Shown here one piece after another: positions 7,078 to 13,726 of a DNA stretch of 17,476 nt; the first letter of the stretch is position 1, and the number at the start of each line of letters is the position of its first letter. This stretch comes from a bacterium Ga0077546 (lineage in GTDB: Bacteria > Cyanobacteriota > Vampirovibrionia > Obscuribacterales > Obscuribacteraceae). Under the pieces are notes generated by a model that did not search any database, was not told the origin of the DNA, and worked only from the letters and a program-made list of their open reading frames with translations. Made by a program: the position numbers and the translations under genes. The DNA lies in assembly GCA_001464165.1 (NCBI GenBank), contig LNEX01000193.1:1-17476 (forward strand), in the 5' to 3' direction.

Positions 7078-7577
7078 CAGCGCGCTAGTAACTTTGAACA
7101 AAAGACCTCTAAAGTGGTTCTAGACAGTATCTTGTTCAAGTTGCCCAAAGACAAAGAACGTGGAGTCATTCTGTAATCACTGGGCGTCGGTAGCTCCATT
7201 AACACTCTTTGTGATCCCTTTCAAATTGCCACCATGTTGCAATTAGGGTATTCGGTCTTTGTCTATGACCAAGAGGGTTACGGCCTATCTTCTGGTCAAT
7301 GCAATATAGATAGATGGGTGCCTGATACTACTATGGCCCACGACTTTCTAGTCAGCGAACTGAAATATCCACTAGGTTCAGTGATTGCCTATGGTGAGTC
7401 TTTTGGCGCCGGAACAACCGCGGAGATGAGTAAACAGCGGCCACTAAAAGCAATGATTCTTGAATCTCCTCTGACATCGCCCAAAGACTGGGCCGATCAT
7501 TTAGTGAACAAGATCACAACCTCTACAAGAAGCAGTTGAAACTGTTTTTGGATCAGTTTTCAAAAATAAGAGAGTAA
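7078..7577 (+). pseudogene. Decayed alpha/beta hydrolase gene (nonsense codon, deletion, frame change)
   Basis: Remains of a serine hydrolase. In one frame, SILFKLPKDKERGVIL is followed by a TAA at 7174-7176 and then continues as SLGVGSS, GYSVFVYDQEGYGLSSG, the intact nucleophile elbow AYGESFGAG and the strand AMILESPLTS, ending at 7539. The N-terminal HG oxyanion motif is absent: its place reads LG next to the stop. The expected central C-terminal part with the catalytic Asp is missing. Immediately after, in another frame, 7503-7577 encodes EQDHNLYKKQLKLFLDQF, which looks like the conserved C-terminal end with the catalytic His (DHN). Together this indicates an internal deletion plus frameshift. 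An open frame of about 100 codons from the ATG at 7234 is only a fragment of this gene. No functional product is expected. Confidence 0.8.
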
Positions 7578-7607
7578 GCTAATCTATTCAATTGACCGTT
7601 AGCACTC

Positions 7608-8186
7608 CTAAGTGCGCAACAAGTGCCTGACGCCAGCAACATCAGCTCTCTTCATTGGTTTGCCCGTAATAGACGAGAACTGAATAACGTCGCGCATAGC
7701 CCACGAATAAATTGTGATTTCTACAGGGTAGCCGCGCTCTAACCACTTCAAATGAATGAAAGTACCTTTCATGTTTTGCACTATTTCTTCGTCGATATCT
7801 TTGTAGCCCCAATCGCTGAGAAGAAACTTAATTTCTTCAAAGTCATCTGAATAAGCATGCAAGTCAATATCTGATGTTTCGCGAATCTCACCGCTAAGAG
7901 TACTGCCAATTAGAAATGGATCAAATGCCTCAATAATCTCCATTATCTCTAAGGCAATTTCGCGCATCTGCCGCACCCGGCGAGCAACTTCATCTTCGCC
8001 CAATTCGGCTTTTGTAATTTTGCCAACCAAATCTCTAACCTTACGATTAGAAGGTAAGCGAGTCTGACTAGATAGACCAAGCATCATCATGGCACGCTCT
8101 TTGGCGTGCAGATACTCACTTTCTGCGCCCTCGACCATGAACCGGGCGGCTTCTTCAGCAAAACGCTTTTGAGTGTGTCTTCTCAT
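7608..8186 (-). CDS. Nucleotidyltransferase-fold protein
   Basis: A 192-residue protein with the minimal nucleotidyltransferase signature. FLIGSTLSGEI (GS at 94-95) is followed ten residues later by SDIDLH (Asp106 and Asp108), and the third acidic residue is probably Glu156 in PVEITIY. These residues bind Mg2+ and the NTP in the polymerase-beta superfamily. The N-terminal 85 residues are helical and charged. The C-terminus (SSITGKPMKRADVAG) is a conserved-looking tail seen in uncharacterised stand-alone nucleotidyltransferases. The acceptor is unknown: no HEPN or MNT-type antitoxin partner is adjacent, so a toxin-antitoxin role is not supported. It lies 49 bp downstream of the MFS gene on the same strand. 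The ATG has no obvious ribosome-binding site. Confidence 0.75.
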   Translation of the reverse strand: MRRHTQKRFAEEAARFMVEGAESEYLHAKERAMMMLGLSSQTRLPSNRKVRDLVGKITKAELGEDEVARRVRQMREIALEIMEIIEAFDPFLIGSTLSGEIRETSDIDLHAYSDDFEEIKFLLSDWGYKDIDEEIVQNMKGTFIHLKWLERGYPVEITIYSWAMRDVIQFSSITGKPMKRADVAGVRHLLRT

Positions 8187-8235
8187 TGTTTAGCACAAGC
8201 CCTAGCTTGCTCTTAGTCTCAGATAATCATATTCC

Positions 8236-9450
8236 TCAGTTTAACATGACAACGTCTTTTCTCTCTGCTGGCTTAACCACAACAAAATAGACTACGGCCG
8301 CGCTCAAAATGAAAGCCGCCATAACACCAGTCATGGCGATGGCCGACTTTTCATCGTACAGATAGGCAACAATAGCGCTTGACAGTGCCCCAACAATCAT
8401 TTGAGTGAAAGTCAGCACGGCCGATGCCACACCGGCAATTTTCGGCATCGGGTGCATGCAGCCGTGGGCTGCATTGGGGGCTACCAAACCTCCACTGAAC
8501 GTAAAGAGAAAAAGGCCAGGAAGTAGGGTAAGCGGAGAGGCATGTCCAGACAAGGTTATTGCCACGTTTGCTAAGCTGGCAGCCGAAGCTAAAAGGAGTC
8601 CAGCGGTGAGCGGCACTGTATGTGGAATATTACGATCACTCAGCTTGCCGTTAACTAGAGCACCAATCATGATACCTAATGCGGTGCCGGCAAATAAATA
8701 GCCAAACATTTGATTGGATAGTTTGTAAACACCAATCAACAACAGCGGTGAATTCGATACGTAGGCAAACATACTGCCAAACATCAAAGCATTGAGGCTA
8801 GCATAGCCGAAACTAACACGATGCTTGATCACAGTGGCATAGCTTTGACGCAAAGCGCTAAAAGTTAGAGGCACACGCTCGTGCTTTGCCGACTCGGCAA
8901 AACCAAAGTAGGTGACCAGCAATATCACCAATCCACCAACCGCAAGGAAGCCATAGATCCATCTCCAGTTGCCGAACATGAGCATCCAAGCACCAAGAGT
9001 CGGAGCAATCATGGGGGCAAAACTGCGCAAAATACCGACATAAGACAGCTTGGCCCGTGCTTCATTTCCTTCAAAGAGGTCGCGAATAAGTGCCATAGAG
9101 AGCACAGCAGCACCGCCTGCGCCAATACCTTGGAGTAAGCGAAAGAACAAAAGCAACTCAATTGTCGGAGCAAAAGTTGAGCCAATAGCAGCGATAGCAA
9201 AAATGAGGCAGCCACCAAGCAACACTGGCCGCCGCCCAAAGCGATCTGACAGCGGCCCACCAGCCACAGGAGCCACGGCAAAACCAGCCAAGAAGAGACT
9301 AAGTGTGAGTGCGGCAGCGGCATCTGTCGTATGCAGCGATGAAGCGATTGATGTGAGCGCCGGCAAACCCATATCAATTGAAAGGGGCGGCAGGGCGCCT
9401 AGGCCACCAAGGTAGAAATTAAACGCAAGAGAGTTTTTGTTGATTGCCAA
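8236..9450 (-). CDS. MFS drug exporter, Bcr/CflA type
   Basis: A 404-residue, 12-helix major facilitator family antiporter, the usual length for Bcr/CflA proteins that export drugs such as bicyclomycin or chloramphenicol, or sulfonamides, in exchange for protons. Visible family marks: YLGGLGALPPLSIDMGLPAL in helix 1, with the Asp typical of the group; motif A GPLSDRFGRRPVLL after helix 2; RLLQGIGAGG in helix 4; and the antiporter motif C region around LRSFAPMIAPTLGAW in helix 5. The start is TTG with AGGA seven bases before it; no ATG gives a complete first helix. A perfect TATAAT on the coding strand (window 9528-9533) is a likely -10 element. The nucleotidyltransferase may be co-transcribed downstream. 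True substrate unknown. Confidence 0.9.
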   Translation of the reverse strand: MAINKNSLAFNFYLGGLGALPPLSIDMGLPALTSIASSLHTTDAAAALTLSLFLAGFAVAPVAGGPLSDRFGRRPVLLGGCLIFAIAAIGSTFAPTIELLLFFRLLQGIGAGGAAVLSMALIRDLFEGNEARAKLSYVGILRSFAPMIAPTLGAWMLMFGNWRWIYGFLAVGGLVILLVTYFGFAESAKHERVPLTFSALRQSYATVIKHRVSFGYASLNALMFGSMFAYVSNSPLLLIGVYKLSNQMFGYLFAGTALGIMIGALVNGKLSDRNIPHTVPLTAGLLLASAASLANVAITLSGHASPLTLLPGLFLFTFSGGLVAPNAAHGCMHPMPKIAGVASAVLTFTQMIVGALSSAIVAYLYDEKSAIAMTGVMAAFILSAAVVYFVVVKPAERKDVVMLN

Positions 9451-9635
9451 CGTGATTCCTAATAGACCAACAGTCTAAGTTAAAAGGCTCTTTTTCACGG
9501 CAGTTCAGCCACTGAGAATCTGACACGATTATAAGGGGCAGCAACAGCCAACCGCTTGTCAAGCTCAAGAACTGCTCAGTAATCTTAAAATCAGAAGAAC
9601 AAGCTATTATATTGGCTCCTTTAATGGGTCTCAAA
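9451..9635. promoter_or_regulatory. Divergent promoter region between the MFS exporter and the hydrolase-thioredoxin gene
   Basis: On the minus strand TATAAT (9528-9533) is a perfect -10 box for the MFS gene. A TTGACA at 9557-9562 is 23 bp away, too far for a standard -35. On the plus strand TATTAT at 9605-9610 is a candidate -10 for the hydrolase-thioredoxin operon, giving a short leader if translation starts at 9636. No regulator gene is adjacent to suggest an operator. Confidence 0.4.
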
Positions 9636-10940
9636 ATGCGCCTGCGTGCAAATCTCTTCAGTCTATTGTCCCTGACCATGTTATTAAGTGCCCCTGCAGT
9701 CTTTGCTTCCAATGCGCCCGGCGCAAGAGAAGACTTCGGCTCAATTGATGCCAACGACATACACACACCACCGTGCCGCAGCTGGATTGACCCCAGTGTC
9801 AAACAGACAGCTGTTTTGCTTTGCATTCACGGCCTTGGTCTCAACGCTGACTGTTACAACGACTTTGGCACCCGCATGGCACAACAAGGGGCGGCAGTCT
9901 ATGCCATTGACGTGCGGGGTTTTGGATCGTGGATGAGATTGAAAAATGGCAAAGCATTGAAATTTGATGCCTGCCTCGATGATATAAAAACTTTGTTGCC
10001 CATTCTCAGAGCCAATCACCCAGGCTTGCCAGTCTTTCTTCTAGGTGAATCTATGGGTGGTGCCATAGTCTTGCGCGCCAGCTCAATGTACCCAGAACAA
10101 ATGGATGGTTTGATTTCGTCAGTTCCATCAGGCCAACGCTACAAAGATGGCACTGATTTAAAAGTTGGAGTAAAGCTCCTGACTGGTGCTCGCAAGCCGT
10201 TTGACGTTGGCACCAGCATAGTCGATCAGGCGACAAAAAATGATCGACTAAGAGCAATTTGGGAATCGAGCCCACTAAATCGCATGGACCTTTCGCCCGT
10301 TCAGCTAGTAGACTTTCAAGCGTTCATGGATGGCAATCACGACGCAGCGGTTAAGATAACAGCGCTACCTGTGCTGATGCTGCAGGGCACGCTTGACAGA
10401 CTCGTAAAAGCTCAAGGTACGTGGGAAATTTTCAATGCCCTGGGCACCAGAAACAAAACTTTCATTGAATTACCTAGTGAACATTTAGTGATTGAATACG
10501 GTCGCGTCAAAAGCAACACCTACGATTCAAACATGGCGAAATTCATCGCAACATGGATGTCATCAAATGCCACAGCCACTAGCAACCAAGACAAAACAAA
10601 TAGCAACAGCACAAGCTCCAGCCCCAAGCCAGCAGCACAGGACAACTTGGCCACAAACAATGCTTCCTCCAGTGTTTTGATTTTCACGGCACCATGGTGC
10701 GCGCAGTGCGACGAAATTGACGGGCAAATTGCCCAAGCTCAGAAAATCTTTGGCGACAAAATACAATTTAAAAAAATCAATATTGACGATGCTAGCAATG
10801 CTGCCCTCCTGAAGCAACATTCTATTCAAGCGATACCATCGTTTGTATTTCTAAAGCCTGATGGATCATCCAGTTCAACTTTAATAGGCAATAGCAGTTT
10901 TGCCAATTTCTCTGGAGGTATCTATGGCAGCCTGCAATAA
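9636..10940 (+). CDS. Exported alpha/beta hydrolase fused to a thioredoxin domain
   Basis: A 434-residue two-domain protein. A signal peptide (MRLRANLFSLL to VFA) is followed by a complete alpha/beta hydrolase domain of the monoacylglycerol-lipase-like type: oxyanion HGLGLN, DVRGFGSW, nucleophile elbow GESMGG with Ser139, Asp254 in LQGTLDRL and His283 in LPSEHLV. A linker rich in Ser, Thr, Asn and Ala (about 309-344) leads to a C-terminal thioredoxin fold: LIFTAPWCAQCDE with the redox pair Cys355/Cys358, and IQAIPSFVF with cis-Pro401. The protein should act outside the cytoplasmic membrane as an esterase joined to a thiol oxidoreductase. In-frame starts upstream exist (TTG 9612, ATG 9624). 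ATG 9636 gives the most typical signal peptide, but no site is strong. It overlaps the DUF3465 gene by 17 bases. Confidence 0.88.
   Translation: MRLRANLFSLLSLTMLLSAPAVFASNAPGAREDFGSIDANDIHTPPCRSWIDPSVKQTAVLLCIHGLGLNADCYNDFGTRMAQQGAAVYAIDVRGFGSWMRLKNGKALKFDACLDDIKTLLPILRANHPGLPVFLLGESMGGAIVLRASSMYPEQMDGLISSVPSGQRYKDGTDLKVGVKLLTGARKPFDVGTSIVDQATKNDRLRAIWESSPLNRMDLSPVQLVDFQAFMDGNHDAAVKITALPVLMLQGTLDRLVKAQGTWEIFNALGTRNKTFIELPSEHLVIEYGRVKSNTYDSNMAKFIATWMSSNATATSNQDKTNSNSTSSSPKPAAQDNLATNNASSSVLIFTAPWCAQCDEIDGQIAQAQKIFGDKIQFKKINIDDASNAALLKQHSIQAIPSFVFLKPDGSSSSTLIGNSSFANFSGGIYGSLQ
10914..10918 (+). promoter_or_regulatory. Strong Shine-Dalgarno site of the DUF3465 gene
   Basis: GGAGG five bases before the ATG at 10924, lying inside the end of the hydrolase-thioredoxin gene. 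It fixes the DUF3465 start at 10924 instead of the in-frame upstream codon at 10900. Confidence 0.75.
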
Positions 10941-11475
10941 ATTCAAATATGCTCTATTGACCGGTATTTTTCTCTGCTTTGGTTGCAATGCTGGCCCTAG
11001 TAGTCAGACAGCAGCAGCTCAAGAAGCAAAACAATTCGCTGAAGAATTAGCAAAATATGATTCAGTCAATCAAAGTCAAAATCAAGGTTCTAATCAAATT
11101 AAAAGCGGCACAGTGATTGGACCGGCCAATATTCCATATGCTGTAGATGATGCCCAAATTATTCAAGCACAGAGTCAGCAAGCGCGCAAAGTTGAACTAA
11201 CAGTGACTGCGCCCATAAAAAAATTGCTGCGCGAAGAAGATTACCGAGAACCACATCAACGCTTTCTATTGATACTCTCAAATGGCACCACTGTCCTCGT
11301 GGCGAACGATCTTCAATACGGTACTTACGCGCCGGTGCAAGAAGGTAACGTGGTACGAATTCACGGAGAATATATTTGGAACGAACGCGGCGGTGTTTTA
11401 CACTGGACACACAAGTCTGACGAGCCGCGTCATGAAAGTGGTTACATTGATTTCAATGGCATGCGCTATCAATAG
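10924..11475 (+). CDS. DUF3465 family probable lipoprotein
   Basis: A 183-residue exported protein. A short charged N-terminus and a hydrophobic run end at FLCFGC, so Cys21 may be lipidated, although the lipobox is imperfect (Cys and Phe at -3 and -2). A Gln/Ser/Asn-rich linker precedes the C-terminal DUF3465 domain. This is recognised by HQRFLLIL (111-118), the GEYIWNERGGVLHWTH stretch (148-163), His170 and a final GMRYQ, which correspond to the HQRF, GEYEWN..GG..HWTH and G..YQ blocks I know from this family in proteobacteria. The biochemical role of DUF3465 is unknown. It lies between the hydrolase-thioredoxin gene (17-base overlap) and the DUF202 gene (10 bp gap), so an envelope-linked operon is likely. 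Confidence 0.85.
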   Translation: MAACNKFKYALLTGIFLCFGCNAGPSSQTAAAQEAKQFAEELAKYDSVNQSQNQGSNQIKSGTVIGPANIPYAVDDAQIIQAQSQQARKVELTVTAPIKKLLREEDYREPHQRFLLILSNGTTVLVANDLQYGTYAPVQEGNVVRIHGEYIWNERGGVLHWTHKSDEPRHESGYIDFNGMRYQ

Positions 11476-11485
11476 GTTGTATTAA

Positions 11486-11911
11486 GTGGAAGACCCAGCT
11501 AAAACCCCGGCGCCAGAAGCCAAACCAACAAAAATACAAACTCTGCAAATGGAGCTAGCACAGACACGCACGCTTCTTGCTATGGACAGAACACTGCTGG
11601 CCTGGATTCGCACGTCGCTTTCTCTATTTGCCTTCGGCTTTACCTTGGCACGGTTCGTCCACGACTTAATCAAGAACAAGAATCTGTCAGAATTTAAAAC
11701 ACAGTCGCCAGAACAGCTTGGCATCATTTTAATGCTTCTGGGAATCTTAGGATTGATTTGCGGCGCTGTTGAACATTGGCTCTCACTGAGAAAATTGAAC
11801 AAAGAAGTACAAGTCGCAGCCTGGTCTTCAACCCTGGCTGTAGCAGTTAGCCTAATTGTAATTAGTGTATTGCTATTGGTCGACCTTGTTGTCAACTTAA
11901 CCCCACACTAA
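11486..11911 (+). CDS. DUF202 (YidH-type) inner membrane protein
   Basis: A 141-residue integral membrane protein with three predicted helices (about 38-58, 77-97 and 114-138) after a Pro/Ala/Lys-rich cytoplasmic tail. The DUF202 signature is clear: AMDRTLLAWIRTSLSLFAFG (residues 32-51) matches the family core D.TLLAW.RT.L....FG, and the following helix pair and length also fit. Members are small membrane proteins of unknown function; YidH of E. coli is the reference. The start is GTG, with AGG nine bases upstream, 10 bp after the DUF3465 stop. It is the last gene of the three-gene unit; the next gene is 190 bp away. Confidence 0.88.
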   Translation: MEDPAKTPAPEAKPTKIQTLQMELAQTRTLLAMDRTLLAWIRTSLSLFAFGFTLARFVHDLIKNKNLSEFKTQSPEQLGIILMLLGILGLICGAVEHWLSLRKLNKEVQVAAWSSTLAVAVSLIVISVLLLVDLVVNLTPH

Positions 11912-12101
11912 CTAGGTCGTAGCGCGGCAATCCAAACCTTCTGGTAAGCAGTCATCAAGTCAAGTCCAGATTGAAAAGGCAGTGATATTTAGCAGTAGCC
12001 GATCAGACACACCCTTCGGTCTGATACTCTGAACGACTGCTTTAGGCTCAATCGCTTGACATGAGCCGTGGCCAGATATTCCTTTATCTAGGAGAGTAAG
12101 C
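11912..12101 (+). promoter_or_regulatory. Sulfatase leader with two inverted repeats and a TTGACA box
   Basis: A 190-bp gap before the sulfatase. A 7-bp stem, ATCAGAC/GTCTGAT, with a 10-nt loop lies at 12002-12025. It lacks a following T run, so it is not a standard terminator. A second inverted repeat, GGCTCA/TGAGCC, at 12045-12067 surrounds a consensus -35 box TTGACA (12056-12061), and no good -10 is seen at the usual distance. AGGAG about seven to nine bases before the GTG at 12102 is the ribosome-binding site. The second repeat could be an operator over the promoter. Confidence 0.4.
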
Positions 12102-13712
12102 GTGAGTCGTTACGCCAAGAAATTTTTCAGCGTGCTATTAGCAGCTACAGCGCTCCTCGCGCCAGCTGCTGGTATGTGCGCTGATGGAAAGAAACCAAAC
12201 ATCATCTTCATTATGGGAGACGATATTGGTTGGTTCAACATCGGTGCCTACAATCAAGGCATAATGGCTGGACGCACACCAAATCTCGACAAGATGGCTC
12301 AAGAAGGCATGCGCTTTACTGACTATTACGCAGAAGCTAGTTGCACAGCAGGCCGCGCCAACTTCATCACCGGCGAGCTACCAATTCGCACAGGCATGAC
12401 CACAGTAGGGCAAGCGGGCTCGTCTATTGGCATTCCCGACCAGGCAATTACCATTGCCACTGCTCTCAAAGCTCAGGGATACACCACTGGACAATTCGGC
12501 AAAAACCACCTCGGCGACCTCAACCAGTTCTTGCCGACAGTGCATGGTTTCGATGAGTTCTTTGGCTATCTCTATCACTTAGATGCCATGGAAGATCCAG
12601 CTCACCGCAATTATCCACAAGAGCTAAAGAACGTGGTTGGTCCACGCAACATGATTCATAGCTGGGCCACTGATACTGATGACCAAACAGTACAGCCGCG
12701 TTGGGGCAAGATCGGCAAGCAAAAAATCGAAGACGCTGGTGAGCTTTATCCCAAGCGCATGGAAACAGTCGACGACGAAATTCTTGCTGACTCAGTCAAG
12801 TTCATGGATAAAGCCAAGAAAGACGGCAAGCCGTTCTTCGTCTGGCTCAACCCCACCCGTATGCACATAGTTACTCACCTATCAGAAAAATACGAGTCAA
12901 TGCGTAATTCTGAAAACGGCTGGAGTGTTCACGAAGCTGGTATGGCTCAGCTCGATGATATCGTCGGCTCAGTGCTCAAATATGTCAAAGACAATGGCAT
13001 GGATGAGAACACCATTATTGTTTTCAGTACAGACAATGGTACTGAGAACTTTACTTGGCCAGACGGTGGTCAAACACCATTTGCTGGTGGCAAAGGCACC
13101 GCTCTTGAAGGCGGCTTCCGTGCTCCGGCAATCGTTCGTTGGCCTGGCAAAGTGCCAGCAGGCAAAGTCGAAAATGGTATCTTCTCAGGCCTCGACTGGT
13201 TCCCTACATTCTTAGCTGCTGCTGGCGATTCGAATATCAAACAAGAATTGCTTACCGGTAAGAAAATTGGTGATACCACATACAAAGTGCACCTCGATGG
13301 TTATAACCAATTAGATTTGCTCACCGGTAAAGGCCCATCTAATCGCAAAGAAATCTATTACTTCACCGAAGGCACGCTTGGTGCAGTGAGAATCAACGAT
13401 TACAAATATCGCTTTACCGATCAACCCAACGGCTGGCTCGGTGCATCCGAAAAAGTCGATTGGCCAATTTTGACAAATCTGCGCTTGGACCCACTTGAAA
13501 GAACCGGGATGTCAAACGGCAAAGGTGGTTCGTTGAACTACTACGACTGGTTTGCCTATGAGTTCTGGCGTTTTGTTTTCGTGCAACAAGAAGTTGCTAA
13601 AACAGCAGCCTCCTTTGTTGAATTCCCACCGATGCAAAAAGGTGCAAGCTTCAACATGGAAGCTGTAAAACAAGCAATTCAAGAAAAAATGCACGCTGCC
13701 AACAGCCGATAG
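12102..13712 (+). CDS. Exported arylsulfatase (formylglycine-dependent)
   Basis: A 536-residue type I sulfatase that hydrolyses sulfate esters. It has a signal peptide (MSRYAKKFF to PAAGMCA), so it works in the periplasm or outside. Active-site signs: metal-binding GDDIGW (Asp40, Asp41); the formylglycine site SCTAGRANFITGELP, where Cys81 would be oxidised to formylglycine and Arg85 completes the core; QFGKNHLGD with Lys134 and His136; NPTRMH with His255; STDNGT with Asp311 and Asn312; and GGKGT with Lys331. The core is C-T-A-G-R with Ala in place of the usual Pro, a form found in a known bacterial arylsulfatase subgroup. The GTG start follows AGGAG. The gene for its activating enzyme begins 14 bp downstream. 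The natural substrate cannot be told from sequence. Confidence 0.93.
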   Translation: MSRYAKKFFSVLLAATALLAPAAGMCADGKKPNIIFIMGDDIGWFNIGAYNQGIMAGRTPNLDKMAQEGMRFTDYYAEASCTAGRANFITGELPIRTGMTTVGQAGSSIGIPDQAITIATALKAQGYTTGQFGKNHLGDLNQFLPTVHGFDEFFGYLYHLDAMEDPAHRNYPQELKNVVGPRNMIHSWATDTDDQTVQPRWGKIGKQKIEDAGELYPKRMETVDDEILADSVKFMDKAKKDGKPFFVWLNPTRMHIVTHLSEKYESMRNSENGWSVHEAGMAQLDDIVGSVLKYVKDNGMDENTIIVFSTDNGTENFTWPDGGQTPFAGGKGTALEGGFRAPAIVRWPGKVPAGKVENGIFSGLDWFPTFLAAAGDSNIKQELLTGKKIGDTTYKVHLDGYNQLDLLTGKGPSNRKEIYYFTEGTLGAVRINDYKYRFTDQPNGWLGASEKVDWPILTNLRLDPLERTGMSNGKGGSLNYYDWFAYEFWRFVFVQQEVAKTAASFVEFPPMQKGASFNMEAVKQAIQEKMHAANSR

Positions 13713-13726
13713 ATTGAACTAGCCCA

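Noticed and set aside
7608..8186. MNT/HEPN toxin-antitoxin or other defence role for the nucleotidyltransferase
   Set aside because: No HEPN-like or other small partner gene is adjacent. The neighbours are a drug exporter and a pseudogene.
9009..9377. Antisense frames inside the MFS gene (also 9050-9415 and 8881-9138 on the plus strand)
   Set aside because: They are shadows of a long membrane protein gene, with Leu/Ser- or Arg/Pro-rich products and no motif or ribosome-binding site.
9557..9562. TTGACA as the -35 of the MFS promoter
   Set aside because: It is 23 bp from the TATAAT at 9528-9533, too far for a standard sigma-70 promoter.
10900..10923. Earlier start for the DUF3465 gene
   Set aside because: GGAGG five bases before the ATG at 10924 and a proper signal sequence from that Met make the later start better.
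5642..10940. Three alpha/beta hydrolase genes as recent tandem paralogues
   Set aside because: The three differ in nucleophile elbow (KSGGS, GESFG, GESMGG), length and layout, and share no visible extended similarity, so they are not recent duplicates.
11482..11895. Minus-strand frame of 137 codons across the DUF202 gene
   Set aside because: The plus-strand product carries the clear DUF202 signature, and the antisense product has no recognisable feature.
12002..12025. Rho-independent terminator after the DUF202 gene
   Set aside because: A 7-bp stem is present but it is not followed by a T run and the loop is long, so it is listed only as an inverted repeat.
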